The notes beneath the pieces are model-generated. The model saw only the letters and a program-made list of their open reading frames with translations, was not told the origin of the DNA and did no database searches. This document shows positions 24,962 to 33,401 of a stretch of DNA of 64,000 nucleotides, one piece after another (within the stretch, counting starts at the first letter, position 1; each line of letters opens with the position of its first letter). The stretch lies in the NCBI RefSeq assembly GCF_002794255.1, contig NZ_PGGW01000038.1:62001-126000 (forward strand), written 5' to 3'. Made by a program: the position numbers and the translations under genes. The DNA comes from Streptomyces carminius. Lineage in GTDB: Bacteria > Actinomycetota > Actinomycetes > Streptomycetales > Streptomycetaceae.

Positions 24962-25067
24962 GGGGATGTTCTCCTTGTGCGGGATGGTCGGCGGCCGTGG
25001 GCGGCCGCGGTGCGGCGGGCACGCTCGCGGTACGCGTGGATGCGGAAGGTGACGAGGTGCCCCTTGA

Positions 25068-25083
25068 TTCGATATATGTCGAT
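25068..25083. promoter_or_regulatory. Putative ArsR box upstream of the flavoprotein gene
   Basis: TTCGAT-ATAT-GTCGAT matches 4 of 6 positions in the second half of the perfect box found before the ArsO-like gene (25581-25596). It lies between arsR and the divergent flavoprotein gene. A larger inverted repeat, GCTTCGAC (25102-25109) and GTCGAAGC (25130-25137), spans the arsR start. Confidence 0.55.
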
Positions 25084-25127
25084 GTCCGGAGCTTGTCAGT
25101 TGCTTCGACGGATGTCAACATAGACGT

Positions 25128-25493
25128 ATGTCGAAGCCAGGAGCCGTGGAACTGCCGGTACTGACGACGTCCGACACCGCGGCGCCGTGCTGCCCGCCGC
25201 TGACCGAACGCCCGCTGACCGCCGAGGAGGCGGAGCGGACCGCGGCGATGTTCAAGGCGCTGGGCGACCCGGTCAGACTGCGGCTGTTCTCGCTGGTCGC
25301 CTCGCACGCGGGCGGGGAGGCGTGCGTGTGCGACATCTCCGACGTCGGAGTCTCCCAGCCGACCGTCTCCCACCACCTGAAGAAGCTCAGGGAGGCCGGA
25401 CTGCTCACCTCCGAACGGCGCGGCACCTGGGTCTACTACAAGGTCGCCCCCTCCGTGGTGGCGGCGATGTCCGCCATGCTCGACCCGCGCTGA
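25128..25493 (+). CDS. arsR: ArsR-family metalloregulator
   Basis: The protein has 121 aa. The winged helix shows ALGDPVRLRLFSLVASH, then ACVCDISDVGVSQPTVSHHLKKLREAGLL. Cys66 and Cys68 of the ACVCD motif plus the N-terminal pair Cys21-Cys22 would give trivalent arsenic or antimony ligands. ATG 25128 has no ribosome-binding site. TTGTCA (25093-25098) and CAACAT (25116-25121), 17 nt apart, place transcription near the A of the ATG, so a leaderless mRNA is likely. Confidence 0.93.
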   Translation: MSKPGAVELPVLTTSDTAAPCCPPLTERPLTAEEAERTAAMFKALGDPVRLRLFSLVASHAGGEACVCDISDVGVSQPTVSHHLKKLREAGLLTSERRGTWVYYKVAPSVVAAMSAMLDPR

Positions 25494-25580
25494 CGGGGCG
25501 GCCGGTCACCGTCGCGCCGGCGTCGCCGCATCCGCCGGAGGTTCCGCCCTCACCCGCCGGTGCCGTTCCCTGCCCACTAC

Positions 25581-25596
25581 TTCGATATTCATCGAA
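25581..25596. promoter_or_regulatory. Perfect ArsR-type box before the ArsO-like gene
   Basis: TTCGAT-ATTC-ATCGAA is a perfect 6-bp inverted repeat 31 nt before the start at 25628. It resembles the half-sites in the arsR intergenic region and suggests that ArsR represses this gene too. Confidence 0.65.
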
Positions 25597-25627
25597 ATGG
25601 AGAATTGACCGAAGGGTCCGGAATCGC

Positions 25628-26671
25628 ATGGATGATCTGATCGTGATCGGTGCCGGGCAGTCCGGCCTGGCCACCGCCGCCCTGGCCCCGCACCACGGCT
25701 TCCCCCGCACCCTGGTGCTGGAGGCCGCCGACCGGGCGGGCGGCGCCTGGCCGCACTACTACGACAGCCTCACCCTCTTCTCCCCGGCCCGGTACAGCGC
25801 GCTGCCCGGCATGCCCTTCCCCGGCGAGCCCGACCGCTACCCGGGCCGGGACGAGGTGGTGGCCTATCTGCGTGACTGCGCCCGCCGCCTGCCGGTCGAG
25901 GTCCGCACCTCCACCACCGTCACCTCCGCCACCCGGCACGACGGCGCCTGGGCGGTGCGCGCGGCGGACGGCAGCCGCTTCACGGCCAGGGCGCTGGTGG
26001 CGGCGACCGGCGACTTCGGCACCCCGCACACACCGGAGCTGCCCGGGCGGGCGGAGTACGGCGGACGGCTGCTGCACGCCGCCGGCTACCGCGCCCCCGC
26101 ACCCTTCGCCGGGCAGCGGATCGTGGTGGTGGGCGGCGGCAACTCCGCCGTCCAGATCGCGGCCGAACTCGGTGCCGTCGCCGAGGTCACCCTCGCCACC
26201 CGCCGCCCCCTCAGGTGGCTGCCGCAGCGTCCGCTCGGCAGGGACCTGCACTGGTGGCTGAAGCACACCGGAGGGGACATCGCACCGCTGGGCCGGTGGC
26301 TCCACCGGCTGCCTGCCTCGGTGCTTGACGACGGCCACTGGCGCGCCGCCCTGGCCGGACACGGAGTGGACCGGCGGGAGATGTTCACCCGGCTGGCCCC
26401 CGACGGCGTGGTGTGGGCGGACGGGACGAAGGAAGCGGTCGACACCGTCGTGCTGGCCACCGGCTACCGCCCCGCCTTCCCCTACCTGGACGGCAGCGGC
26501 GCGCTGGACACGGAGGGCCGGCCCCGCCACCGCGGCGGTGTCGCCACCACCGTTCCCGGGCTGGGCTTCGTCGGACTGGAGTTCCAGCGCGGCTTCTCCT
26601 CCAAGACCCTGCGCGGGGTCGGCCGCGACGCGCGCCATGTGCTGACCCGGCTGCGCCGGCAACCGTCCTGA
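25628..26671 (+). CDS. ArsO-like flavin-dependent monooxygenase
   Basis: The protein has 347 aa from ATG 25628. It has an FAD site LIVIGAGQSGLATAALA, an NADPH site RIVVVGGGNSAVQIAAEL near 160, and the FMO/BVMO-style VLATGYRPAFPYL near 280. It is short for a full FMO but normal for ArsO proteins of Streptomyces arsenic clusters. It follows arsR by 134 nt and has its own ArsR-type box. No ArsB/Acr3 pump or ArsC reductase is present nearby. Confidence 0.85.
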   Translation: MDDLIVIGAGQSGLATAALAPHHGFPRTLVLEAADRAGGAWPHYYDSLTLFSPARYSALPGMPFPGEPDRYPGRDEVVAYLRDCARRLPVEVRTSTTVTSATRHDGAWAVRAADGSRFTARALVAATGDFGTPHTPELPGRAEYGGRLLHAAGYRAPAPFAGQRIVVVGGGNSAVQIAAELGAVAEVTLATRRPLRWLPQRPLGRDLHWWLKHTGGDIAPLGRWLHRLPASVLDDGHWRAALAGHGVDRREMFTRLAPDGVVWADGTKEAVDTVVLATGYRPAFPYLDGSGALDTEGRPRHRGGVATTVPGLGFVGLEFQRGFSSKTLRGVGRDARHVLTRLRRQPS

Positions 26672-26698
26672 CGGCCCGGCCGGCCGGGCCGTCAGGAC
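26665..26698. terminator. Perfect 34-bp palindrome after the ArsO-like gene
   Basis: GTCCTGACGGCCCGGCC (26665-26681) is exactly complementary to 26682-26698. It overlaps the stop codon at 26669-26671. Confidence 0.75.
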
Positions 26699-26844
26699 AG
26701 GGAAGCGGTGATCTCTGCGGCGGCCCCGCGGGCGGGGCGGGCCCGCTTTCGGCCATGGCCGATCGGCGCCCTTCCCGGCCCGGCCGGCTCCGTCCAGACT
26801 GCTGTGCCGGCGAAGAGTGGTGAAGGTGGTGTGGAGGGGGCGGG

Positions 26845-27549
26845 ATGGCTGCTGGGCGTGGGCGCCGACCGACGGCGCGGCGCAGCCGCGAGAGACCGCG
26901 CAGGGCGGTCGCGGCAGGCGGCGGAGCGGCGCTGCTCCTGCTGCTGGTGGCATGGTCGGCGGCCCGGCCCTACGTCCTGGGGGCCGCCGTCCTGGCCGGC
27001 CTGGGCGTCGCGGGCTGGTGGCTGTGGCGTACGGACCGGGCCGTCCGCGGAGCGGACCGCGGCTGGCGGCAGGCCGAGGCGGTACGGGCGGGGCACCGGA
27101 CGCTGGCCGAGATCGACACGATGAGCGGCACCGAGTTCGAGGAACTGGTGGCCGCGCTGTGCCGCCGGGACGGCTGCACAGAGGTACGGCGCGTAGGGGG
27201 CTCGCACGACAACGGCGCCGATGTGACCGGGCGGCTGCCCGACGGCCGGACGATGGTCGTCCAGTGCAAGCGGTACGCGCCGCGCGGCGCCATCGCCAGC
27301 CGTGAAGTGCGCGATCTGCTGGGCGCCCGGGTGCACTTCGGGGCCGAGGTAGCCGTCTTCGTGACGACCACGCGCTTCAGCCGCCCCTCCGAGGCGTTCG
27401 TGGTGAAGCACGGCATCCTCGCCGTGCACCGCGACCACCTGGGTCTGTGGAACAACGGCGCATCCCTGCAGTCCCTGCTCGGCGTCAACGGTTCGGGCCA
27501 GGGCGACCGGCGGCACCGCACCCGGTGGAAGAAGACCTACGGCACGTGA
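26845..27549 (+). CDS. Membrane-anchored Mrr-like restriction endonuclease-fold protein
   Basis: The protein has 234 aa. The N-terminus is Arg-rich, followed by two hydrophobic segments (about 27-42 and 43-61). The Mrr catalytic domain spans about 92-205: GTEFEELVAALCRRDGC, NGADVTGRL with the catalytic Asp, and MVVQCKRYA with the QxK motif, then VRDLLGARVHFGAE. The nuclease core is complete. There is no methyltransferase or specificity gene nearby, so it is an orphan. Family members can cut modified DNA, but membrane-linked actinobacterial ones are uncharacterised. Confidence 0.85.
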   Translation: MAAGRGRRPTARRSRERPRRAVAAGGGAALLLLLVAWSAARPYVLGAAVLAGLGVAGWWLWRTDRAVRGADRGWRQAEAVRAGHRTLAEIDTMSGTEFEELVAALCRRDGCTEVRRVGGSHDNGADVTGRLPDGRTMVVQCKRYAPRGAIASREVRDLLGARVHFGAEVAVFVTTTRFSRPSEAFVVKHGILAVHRDHLGLWNNGASLQSLLGVNGSGQGDRRHRTRWKKTYGT

Positions 27550-27589
27550 ACAGGGGACGCCCCGGGCGGTGCCTGCCCCGCGCCGCCGC

Positions 27590-28123
27590 TCAGCCCTCGC
27601 CGTCGTAGACGAGCAGGCCGTCCGGGAGGAGGCGCGCTCCCGGAGTCGGGGGGTGCTCCGTCAGGCGGCCGTCGTGCATCAGATGGAGGGCCGGCACCCC
27701 GCGGGCGAGGACGGCGAAGTCGGCGATGAGACGGCGGTGGCACCGCCACCACACGGCCTCGCTGCACATCACCGCCGTGCGTTCTCGTGCCGCCCGCGCC
27801 AGCAGCTCGTCCATGGCGGCGACGAACTGAGGGGTGCGGGTATGCGCGGCGTAACCGCGGAAGGACGCGTTGCGCCAGACCGTGTCGGGTGAGTCCGGCG
27901 CGGGCCTGCGGAAGCCGCCCAGCCGCGGCTCCCAGCGGTAGGCGATGCCCTCCTCCGGCAGCCACCGGGCAAGCCGCTGCCGCGCCAGGTCCGGGTCGCG
28001 ACGGCTGCCGGGAGCGGTCCTGACGTCCACCACGGCGGCGAGTCCGGCCCGGCGCAGCAACTCCGCCAGCGGTACGCGGCCCGCGGTGCTGTGGCCGAAG
28101 GTGAGGAGTTCGAGCCGGGCCAT
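27590..28123 (-). CDS. DUF488 family protein
   Basis: The protein has 177 aa from ATG 28123 (MARLELLTFGHSTAGRVPL). DUF488 features are present: the FGHST start, LAAVVDVRTAPGSRRDPDL, the GFRGYAAH-like block, and MCSEAVWWRCHRRLIAD with the Cys-rich HRR segment. The biochemical function is unknown; fusions in other genomes suggest a nucleic-acid link. The frame is open further upstream, but 28123 fits the family start. A 352-bp gap lies upstream (28124-28475) with no recognisable gene apart from the terminator at its edge. Confidence 0.88.
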   Translation of the reverse strand: MARLELLTFGHSTAGRVPLAELLRRAGLAAVVDVRTAPGSRRDPDLARQRLARWLPEEGIAYRWEPRLGGFRRPAPDSPDTVWRNASFRGYAAHTRTPQFVAAMDELLARAARERTAVMCSEAVWWRCHRRLIADFAVLARGVPALHLMHDGRLTEHPPTPGARLLPDGLLVYDGEG

Positions 28124-28450
28124 CGGGCACCTCTTCCGGTCTTCCGTGTCATGTCGCCCTCCGCGAGGCCGGCGCCGGCCTCGCGGCCGCGGAACGGAGC
28201 CTCGGACCTCGTCTGTCCGCCCACCGCGGACATATTGCCGCCGGTCCGGCGAGGCGCCGCGGGATCTGACCTGTCCGGAAGGGCATCGAAGGAAAAGTGT
28301 GCCAAGCGATACGACAAACAGCATGGAACACGCAGATGCGATCCCGGCGCCCCTTCCGGCCGCGATCCCCCGGTGTCGCCGACATGGCCGGGAGACCGCG
28401 GCCGAGGCGCCCGTTCCGCCGGGCGGCGGTCGGCGCCGATGTCCTGAGCC

Positions 28451-28485
28451 GGCCCGCTGACGACCACCCCGGTCGTCAGCGGGCC
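28451..28485. terminator. 15-bp perfect terminator stem after tetR
   Basis: GGCCCGCTGACGACC (28451-28465) and GGTCGTCAGCGGGCC (28471-28485) pair without mismatch around loop ACCCC. The right arm includes the tetR stop at 28476-28478. Confidence 0.8.
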
Positions 28486-29087
28486 GTCGCGGGCCGCAGC
28501 GCGTCCATGAGGAGGCCGATCAGCCGTCCGGTCCGCTCGGGGGAGTCGTCGACGCTGTCGGCGAGGAAGACTCCCAGCAGCATGACGGTGACATCCCGCG
28601 GGTCGACGTCGGCACGGAGTGAGCCGACCTCGGCTCCGGCGGTGAGGATCAGGGCGACGGCGGCGGTGATGCGTTCCCGGGTGGCCGAGGTGGCGATCCG
28701 CCCCGAGGCCCAGGCGGCGCGGAGGGTGTCGGCCATACCGCGCTTCGTGGCGACGAAGGCGGCGTAGCGCTCCATCCAGGCGCGGAGCGCCGCGTCCGGC
28801 GGAAGCTCCCGGAGCAGGGCGGGAGCGCTACCGGTGATGTCGTCGAACTCGGCGGCGTACACGGCCTCGACCAGGGCCTCCCGGGTCGGGAAGTGGCGGT
28901 ACAGCGTGCCGATGCCGACGCCGGCCTCGCGGGCGATCCCTTCGAGCGAGACGGCGCCGTCCGAGGTCGCGAACGCGGTGCCGGCGGCCCGGAGGAGCCT
29001 GTCCCGGTTGCGCAGCGCGTCGGCGCGGGCGGTGCGCGGCTTCTTCACGGGGCCGGTTCCCGGGGGTGGCGGATCGGTGGGACTCAA
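28476..29087 (-). CDS. TetR/AcrR-family regulator
   Basis: The protein has 203 aa if TTG 29087 is used (GGAGGA 9 nt upstream); GTG 29048 would give 190 aa. The TetR helix-turn-helix is clear: LRAAGTAFATSDGAVSLEGIAREAG, then VGIGTLYRHFPTREALVEAVY. The C-terminal domain resembles those of TetR proteins regulating redox enzymes. It is divergent from an aldo-keto reductase, the likely target, with paired operators between them. Confidence 0.9.
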   Translation of the reverse strand: MSPTDPPPPGTGPVKKPRTARADALRNRDRLLRAAGTAFATSDGAVSLEGIAREAGVGIGTLYRHFPTREALVEAVYAAEFDDITGSAPALLRELPPDAALRAWMERYAAFVATKRGMADTLRAAWASGRIATSATRERITAAVALILTAGAEVGSLRADVDPRDVTVMLLGVFLADSVDDSPERTGRLIGLLMDALRPATAR

Positions 29088-29124
29088 AGCGGAGGTTCCT
29101 CCGGTAAAGGTGTTACAGTCAGTC

Positions 29125-29144
29125 AAGCGGAGTGTCCTCCGCTT
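29125..29144. promoter_or_regulatory. Putative TetR operator
   Basis: AAGCGGAG-TGTC-CTCCGCTT is a perfect 8-bp inverted repeat between tetR and the aldo-keto reductase gene. A second dyad, CGGAGG-TT-CCTCCG (29090-29103), covers the tetR ribosome-binding site. A promoter-like GTTACAGT lies between them. Confidence 0.65.
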
Positions 29145-29177
29145 TCTTTGTCGTCTCATGAGGATAGGGCGTCCCAA

Positions 29178-30122
29178 ATGACCGCGACCAGCAGTCCTTC
29201 CCCCCGCCTCACGCCCTCCGGTGTCCCGCACGCAGGAGGGACCGGGACGCTCGGGGACCGCACGGTCTCCCGCATCGGATACGGCGCGATGCAGTTGGAG
29301 CGTCCGCACACCGACCGCGACACCGCGATCGCGCTCCTGCGCCGCGCGGTCGAACTCGGCGCCGACCACATCGACACCGCCCAGTTCTACGGAGACGGTT
29401 TCGTCAACGGGCTCATTCGCGACGCCTTCCGCCCCGAGGACGGTGTCACGGTCGTCAGCAAGGTCGGTGCCGATCCCAACCCGGGCGGTACCCTTCCGCT
29501 GCGTCCGGCCCAGCGGCCCGAGCAGCTGCGGGCGAGTGTCGAGGACAATCTCGGCTCCCTCGGCCTCGACCGGATCCCGGTGGTCAACCTGCGCCGCCTG
29601 GATGTCGGGCCGGGTCTGCGGGCCGAGGGCGACCAGGTGGTCGACATCGACGACCAGCTCGCGGTGATGACCGCGCTGCGGGACGAGGGCAAGATCGGCG
29701 CGATAGGACTGAGCGGCGTCACCCTCGACGGACTGCGCAGGGCTCTCCCCGCCGATATCGTCTGCGTCCAGAACGCCTACAGCCTGGTCGCACGCGGCGA
29801 CGAGGAGATGCTCCGGCTCTGCGCCGAGGAGGGGATCGCCTGGGTGCCGTTCTTCCCGCTCGGCGGCGCCTTCCCCGGTCTGCCGAAGGTGACCGGCGAA
29901 CCGGCCGTCGTCGCCGTCGCCCTGTCCCTTGGCCGTACTCCCGCGCAGGTCGGTCTGGCCTGGCTGCTCCATCACACGCCGAACGTCCTGCTCATCCCAG
30001 GGACGGCGGACGCCGCCCACCTGGAGGCGAACATGGCCGTCGGAGCGATCGAACTCGACGAGGCCGCGCTGGCCGCGCTGGCCGCCGTCGAGTCGCGGTC
30101 CGTCGACATCGCGCTCGGCTGA
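29178..30122 (+). CDS. Aldo-keto reductase
   Basis: The protein has 314 aa from ATG 29178. The TIM-barrel AKR pattern is visible: GYGAMQLERP, ADHIDTAQFYGDG with the catalytic Asp and Tyr, and VVSKVGADPN with the Lys. At the position of the usual catalytic His the sequence reads VVNLRRLD, with Asn; this variant is seen in actinobacterial AKRs of this subgroup, from memory. The cofactor region LLIPGTADAAHLEANMA is normal. It is controlled probably by the divergent TetR. Confidence 0.9.
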   Translation: MTATSSPSPRLTPSGVPHAGGTGTLGDRTVSRIGYGAMQLERPHTDRDTAIALLRRAVELGADHIDTAQFYGDGFVNGLIRDAFRPEDGVTVVSKVGADPNPGGTLPLRPAQRPEQLRASVEDNLGSLGLDRIPVVNLRRLDVGPGLRAEGDQVVDIDDQLAVMTALRDEGKIGAIGLSGVTLDGLRRALPADIVCVQNAYSLVARGDEEMLRLCAEEGIAWVPFFPLGGAFPGLPKVTGEPAVVAVALSLGRTPAQVGLAWLLHHTPNVLLIPGTADAAHLEANMAVGAIELDEAALAALAAVESRSVDIALG

Positions 30123-30395
30123 TCCGTTCGCGGCCGACACGTCCGGGCCGCGCCCACCGTGTGTCACCCGGCCGCGCGGTGCCTGCGTCCGATTCCCGTT
30201 CCCGTGCCGCTCTCCCTGTTCCCGGGTCGGCTCCAGGTGACGCGACGACGGGGGAGAGGGGTGTGCCGCCGAACCTGCCGGGCGAAGTGCCGGGCAGGAT
30301 CCGGCGGTCGTCCGGGCGGGCGGAGCGGCACGCCGACCCGGTGCGCCGGGAACCGTGCGGGCGTGCGCCGGAGCACCGGCGGAGCGGGGCGGGGA

Positions 30396-30764
30396 TCAGC
30401 CTCTGTCCAGGCAGAAGGGGTGCCCCGCGGGATCGATGAAGACCCGCCATCTGTCCCCGCCCGGCTGGTGGTACGGCTTGCGGGCGCCCAGCTGCAGCAG
30501 CCATGCCTCGGCCTTGTCCAGGTCCTCGACCGCGAAGTCGAGGTGGAACTGCTGGGGGACGGCCGGATCGGGCCAGCTCGGAGCCCGGTAGCCGCCGACC
30601 CGCTGGAAGCCGATGAAGAGTCCGTCCGCACGGCGGAGACCGGCGAAGCCGGTGTCCGACTCCGGGTGGAGTTCGAGGCCGGTGATCTGCTGGTAGAACG
30701 CCGCCAGAGCCAGCGGATCAGGGCAGTCGAGTGTTATCGCGGTCAGCTTCATCTGCAGGGGCAT
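30396..30764 (-). CDS. VOC (glyoxalase/bleomycin-resistance) family protein
   Basis: The protein has 122 aa from ATG 30764 with GGAG upstream; MKLTA at 30752 is an alternative. One VOC unit: LTAITLDCPDPLALAAFYQQITG, then QQFHLDFAVEDLDKAEAWLLQLGA and VFIDPAGHPFCLDRG. The pattern matches the glyoxalase_6 type common in Streptomyces, with unknown substrate. It stands alone between two gaps. Confidence 0.9.
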   Translation of the reverse strand: MPLQMKLTAITLDCPDPLALAAFYQQITGLELHPESDTGFAGLRRADGLFIGFQRVGGYRAPSWPDPAVPQQFHLDFAVEDLDKAEAWLLQLGARKPYHQPGGDRWRVFIDPAGHPFCLDRG

Positions 30765-31277
30765 GGTATCTCCGGGCCGATCGGTGGACCTTCGCGCTCC
30801 ACACCCTAGTGCCGCGCCGGGCGAGGTTTGCCCGGTGGCGAGGCGTCCTGGTGCGTGTGATCACAAGGCGGCCGGAAGCCGCATGTAGCCGGTCCCACCT
30901 GGTTCTTCGGCCGGCGCGGTACTGGACGCGCCGCGGGCCGTCCGAGTGCCGGGCGGCCCGCCGCGACGGCGGCAGCGGTCCCCCGGACACACGGGACGTC
31001 CCACGGGCGCCGGTCGTGCTCCGGAGAAGCCCGGAGAGCTCGCGTCACACGGCGCCGCGGCACCGTGCCCGGCGGCCGTGGACCACGCCGTCCCGAGCGG
31101 CGGAACGCACAGGGCAGCGGGCGGAACGTCCGAGGCGTCGTGCGTGAGCAGCGCCGGCCCGGCCGGACCGGGCCGGCGCTGCGGTGCCGGTAGGGACCCG
31201 GCCTCCGGCACGATCACCGTGTACACGGTCACGGAGCGGCGGTGGCCCGCTGCAGAAGCCCGGCGGGCGGCGGGGGC
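30765..31277. other. 513-bp gap without a gene; terminator and palindrome
   Basis: No open frame here has family motifs. CAGCGCCGGCCCGG (31149-31162) pairs perfectly with 31168-31181, a terminator for the GH39 gene. ACCGTGTACACGGT (31216-31229) is a perfect 14-bp palindrome with a GTGTACAC core, like a regulator site, but no promoter-proximal gene explains it. Confidence 0.6.
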
Positions 31278-32825
31278 TCACGGCCGGTTCACGGAGGCGT
31301 CGGAGTCCTCGGTGCCGAGGCCGAACAGCCGGCTGTCGCTCCACCACTCCGGTGTCTCGTCGACGACCGGGGTGAGCTCCAACAGCGTCACCTCGTTGCG
31401 TCCCAGGACGAGGTCCACGTCGGCGCGCCCGCCGGCGACGGGCACGCTCCGGTGCGAGCGGGCGGGTTCGGCTGCCTCGCGGAGGGCGTCGAGCAGGCGG
31501 TTGCCGGGCGCGAGCGGCCGCCCCATCTCGCGCCAGGCGGCCCAGGCGTTGCCGGCGTCCTCGCTCACCCAGCGGCGGCGCGCGAAGGCGGAGCCCCGCG
31601 CGTCCGGGGCACCGACGGGCAGGGACAGCCGGACGGTGTGGCCGTCGACGGGCTCGCCGCCGGCCGGGTCGGCCGGCGCCCAGGCCAGCACGGTGACGCG
31701 CCCGTCGCCGTGCCGCGTCACCAGGTGGTCCTCGCCCCGGGCGAGCACCTGCTCGCCCATCTCGGCCATGAACGTGTACAGGTGGTAGGTGGGCTTCTTG
31801 ATCTGGCGGTGCGTCAGCAGTCCGAAGCCGCCGTGGAACGGCGCGGTGGGGATGCCCACCTCCTCGAACACGTCGCTGAACGTCCAGTACGAGAAGGAGT
31901 CCGCGATGTCGCCCCCGTTCACCAGCACCGGCGCGAGGTACGCCGCGTGGAACGCGGTGTCGTGGATCGGGTTGTCCGGCCGGTACGAGGAGTTGAACTC
32001 GGTGATGTGGACCGGCAGGTCCGCGAGCCCGGTACCCGCCAGTTGCCGACGCGGGGCGCCGAACTGCTCCAGCAGCGCCGACGCCGGCATGAGCGTCTGG
32101 TGCGTGCCGAACGGCACGGACTGTTCGGGGCCGGAGGAGTAGGCGTGGCGGCTCACGAAGTCGATCGGCAGGTCGCGGGCCTCGACGAACTCGGCGAAGC
32201 GCCGGATCCACCCGTCCTCGTAGCCCGGCGCCAGTGAGGGGCCGCCGACCTGGAGCTCGGCGTCGACCTCCTTGACGGCCAGCGAGGTCACCTCGTAGAG
32301 GCGGTGGTAGGCGTCCTGGTCCGCCGCCCAGAAGATCTCCAGGTTGGGCTCGTTCCACACCTCGATCGGCCACCGGCGCACCTGGTCGATGCCGTAGCGG
32401 TCGACCAGGTGCCCGATGACGGCGCGGACGAGGTCCGCCCACTCCTTCTCGTCGCGGGGAGGAGTGATGTTGCCCTTCCACCAGAACACGGTGTCGTCGC
32501 CGGAGGCGAGCCCGGAGGGCATGAAGCCGAGCTCGAGGAAGGGCGCGATGCCCGTCTCCAGGTAGGCGTCCACCACCTGGTCGACGTACGTGAAGGCGTG
32601 GCGCACGCGCCGCTCACCGGCGTGGTCGTAGGGGCGGTGGACGCCCGTCCCGTCGCTGAGCAGGCCGTGCCCCCGGATGTGCCGGAAACCGATCTCCCGC
32701 TGGACGAGGCCGAGCGATTCCTGGTAGTCGCGCCGCAGCGCGAGGTCGAACCGGCCCGTGCCGACGCAGTGGCGCCAGGCGTCGGAGAGCTGAGCTGTCG
32801 GCTGCCGGGGAACGACGATCCGCAT
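31278..32825 (-). CDS. GH39 beta-xylosidase
   Basis: The protein has 515 aa. GH39 signature: the acid/base Glu159 in IEVWNEPNLEIFW and the nucleophile Glu276 in VHITEFNSSY. There is no signal peptide, so it acts in the cytoplasm on imported oligosaccharides. It probably removes xylose from the non-reducing end of xylo-oligomers. It is divergent from the sugar importer operon, sharing a 576-bp regulatory region with it. Confidence 0.93.
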   Translation of the reverse strand: MRIVVPRQPTAQLSDAWRHCVGTGRFDLALRRDYQESLGLVQREIGFRHIRGHGLLSDGTGVHRPYDHAGERRVRHAFTYVDQVVDAYLETGIAPFLELGFMPSGLASGDDTVFWWKGNITPPRDEKEWADLVRAVIGHLVDRYGIDQVRRWPIEVWNEPNLEIFWAADQDAYHRLYEVTSLAVKEVDAELQVGGPSLAPGYEDGWIRRFAEFVEARDLPIDFVSRHAYSSGPEQSVPFGTHQTLMPASALLEQFGAPRRQLAGTGLADLPVHITEFNSSYRPDNPIHDTAFHAAYLAPVLVNGGDIADSFSYWTFSDVFEEVGIPTAPFHGGFGLLTHRQIKKPTYHLYTFMAEMGEQVLARGEDHLVTRHGDGRVTVLAWAPADPAGGEPVDGHTVRLSLPVGAPDARGSAFARRRWVSEDAGNAWAAWREMGRPLAPGNRLLDALREAAEPARSHRSVPVAGGRADVDLVLGRNEVTLLELTPVVDETPEWWSDSRLFGLGTEDSDASVNRP

Positions 32826-33401
32826 GGTGGAGGTCCCTTTGCTGCGGTGCGGTGCGTGTGAGGTGAGGCTCGCCGGGGACGGGAGGTGGATCAGCGGTGC
32901 CCTCGCCTGATGTGTTGCGCACCGTAGGGAGCCGGTGAAAACCGTGTCAAGAGGCGGAGCGGCCCGCCTGCCGGCGCCCGGTGGCCTCCCGGTGCGTGTG
33001 CCGGCGGTGCGTGTGCCGGCCGGTCAGGACCGTGGCGAGCATCTCGTACTTCCTTCCCGCTCGGCGACAGCCGTTCCCGGGGCCTGTGCCCCGGAGGAGC
33101 GCCAGGGGCGTCCACATGGGAGCCGGCCTCCCCGGATAGGGCCCGGACAGGGCCCGGACAGGGCCCGGAAGCCGGGGCCCGGCCGGGTGTGACTGAGCCC
33201 GCCGCCGGCCGTCACCGCGTCCGCTCGTGACCGCGTACGACGGCGGCTGGATCGGTAACGATTGCGCAACTTGCGAAAACTGTTGGTTGCCCCTTGTTCG
33301 TTTCTGACTGTACACCTTAGCTTCCGCTTCGCGGATGGCTCATTAGTTTGCGCAAACTAACGGCAGTTGGATCACTGACAACAGATCAGGGAGTTTCCAC
33401 G
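32826..33401. promoter_or_regulatory. Divergent control region of the arabinoxylan locus
   Basis: This 576-bp region has no gene. It contains the perfect operator at 33343-33360 and further TTGCG elements: TTGCGCAA at 33262-33269 and TTGCGAAA at 33271-33278. A partial TTGCGCA lies near 32919, closer to the GH39 gene. Confidence 0.7.
33343..33360. promoter_or_regulatory. LacI-type operator, perfect 18-bp palindrome
   Basis: TTAGTTTGCGCAAACTAA is its own reverse complement with a central CG step, as in LacI-family operators. It lies 41 nt before the binding-protein start. The LacI gene at 40112-41170 is the only such regulator in the locus. Confidence 0.8.

Noticed and set aside
28297..28767. 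A 156-codon plus-strand frame
   Set aside because: Most of it is antisense to the TetR gene and it contains the terminator hairpin.
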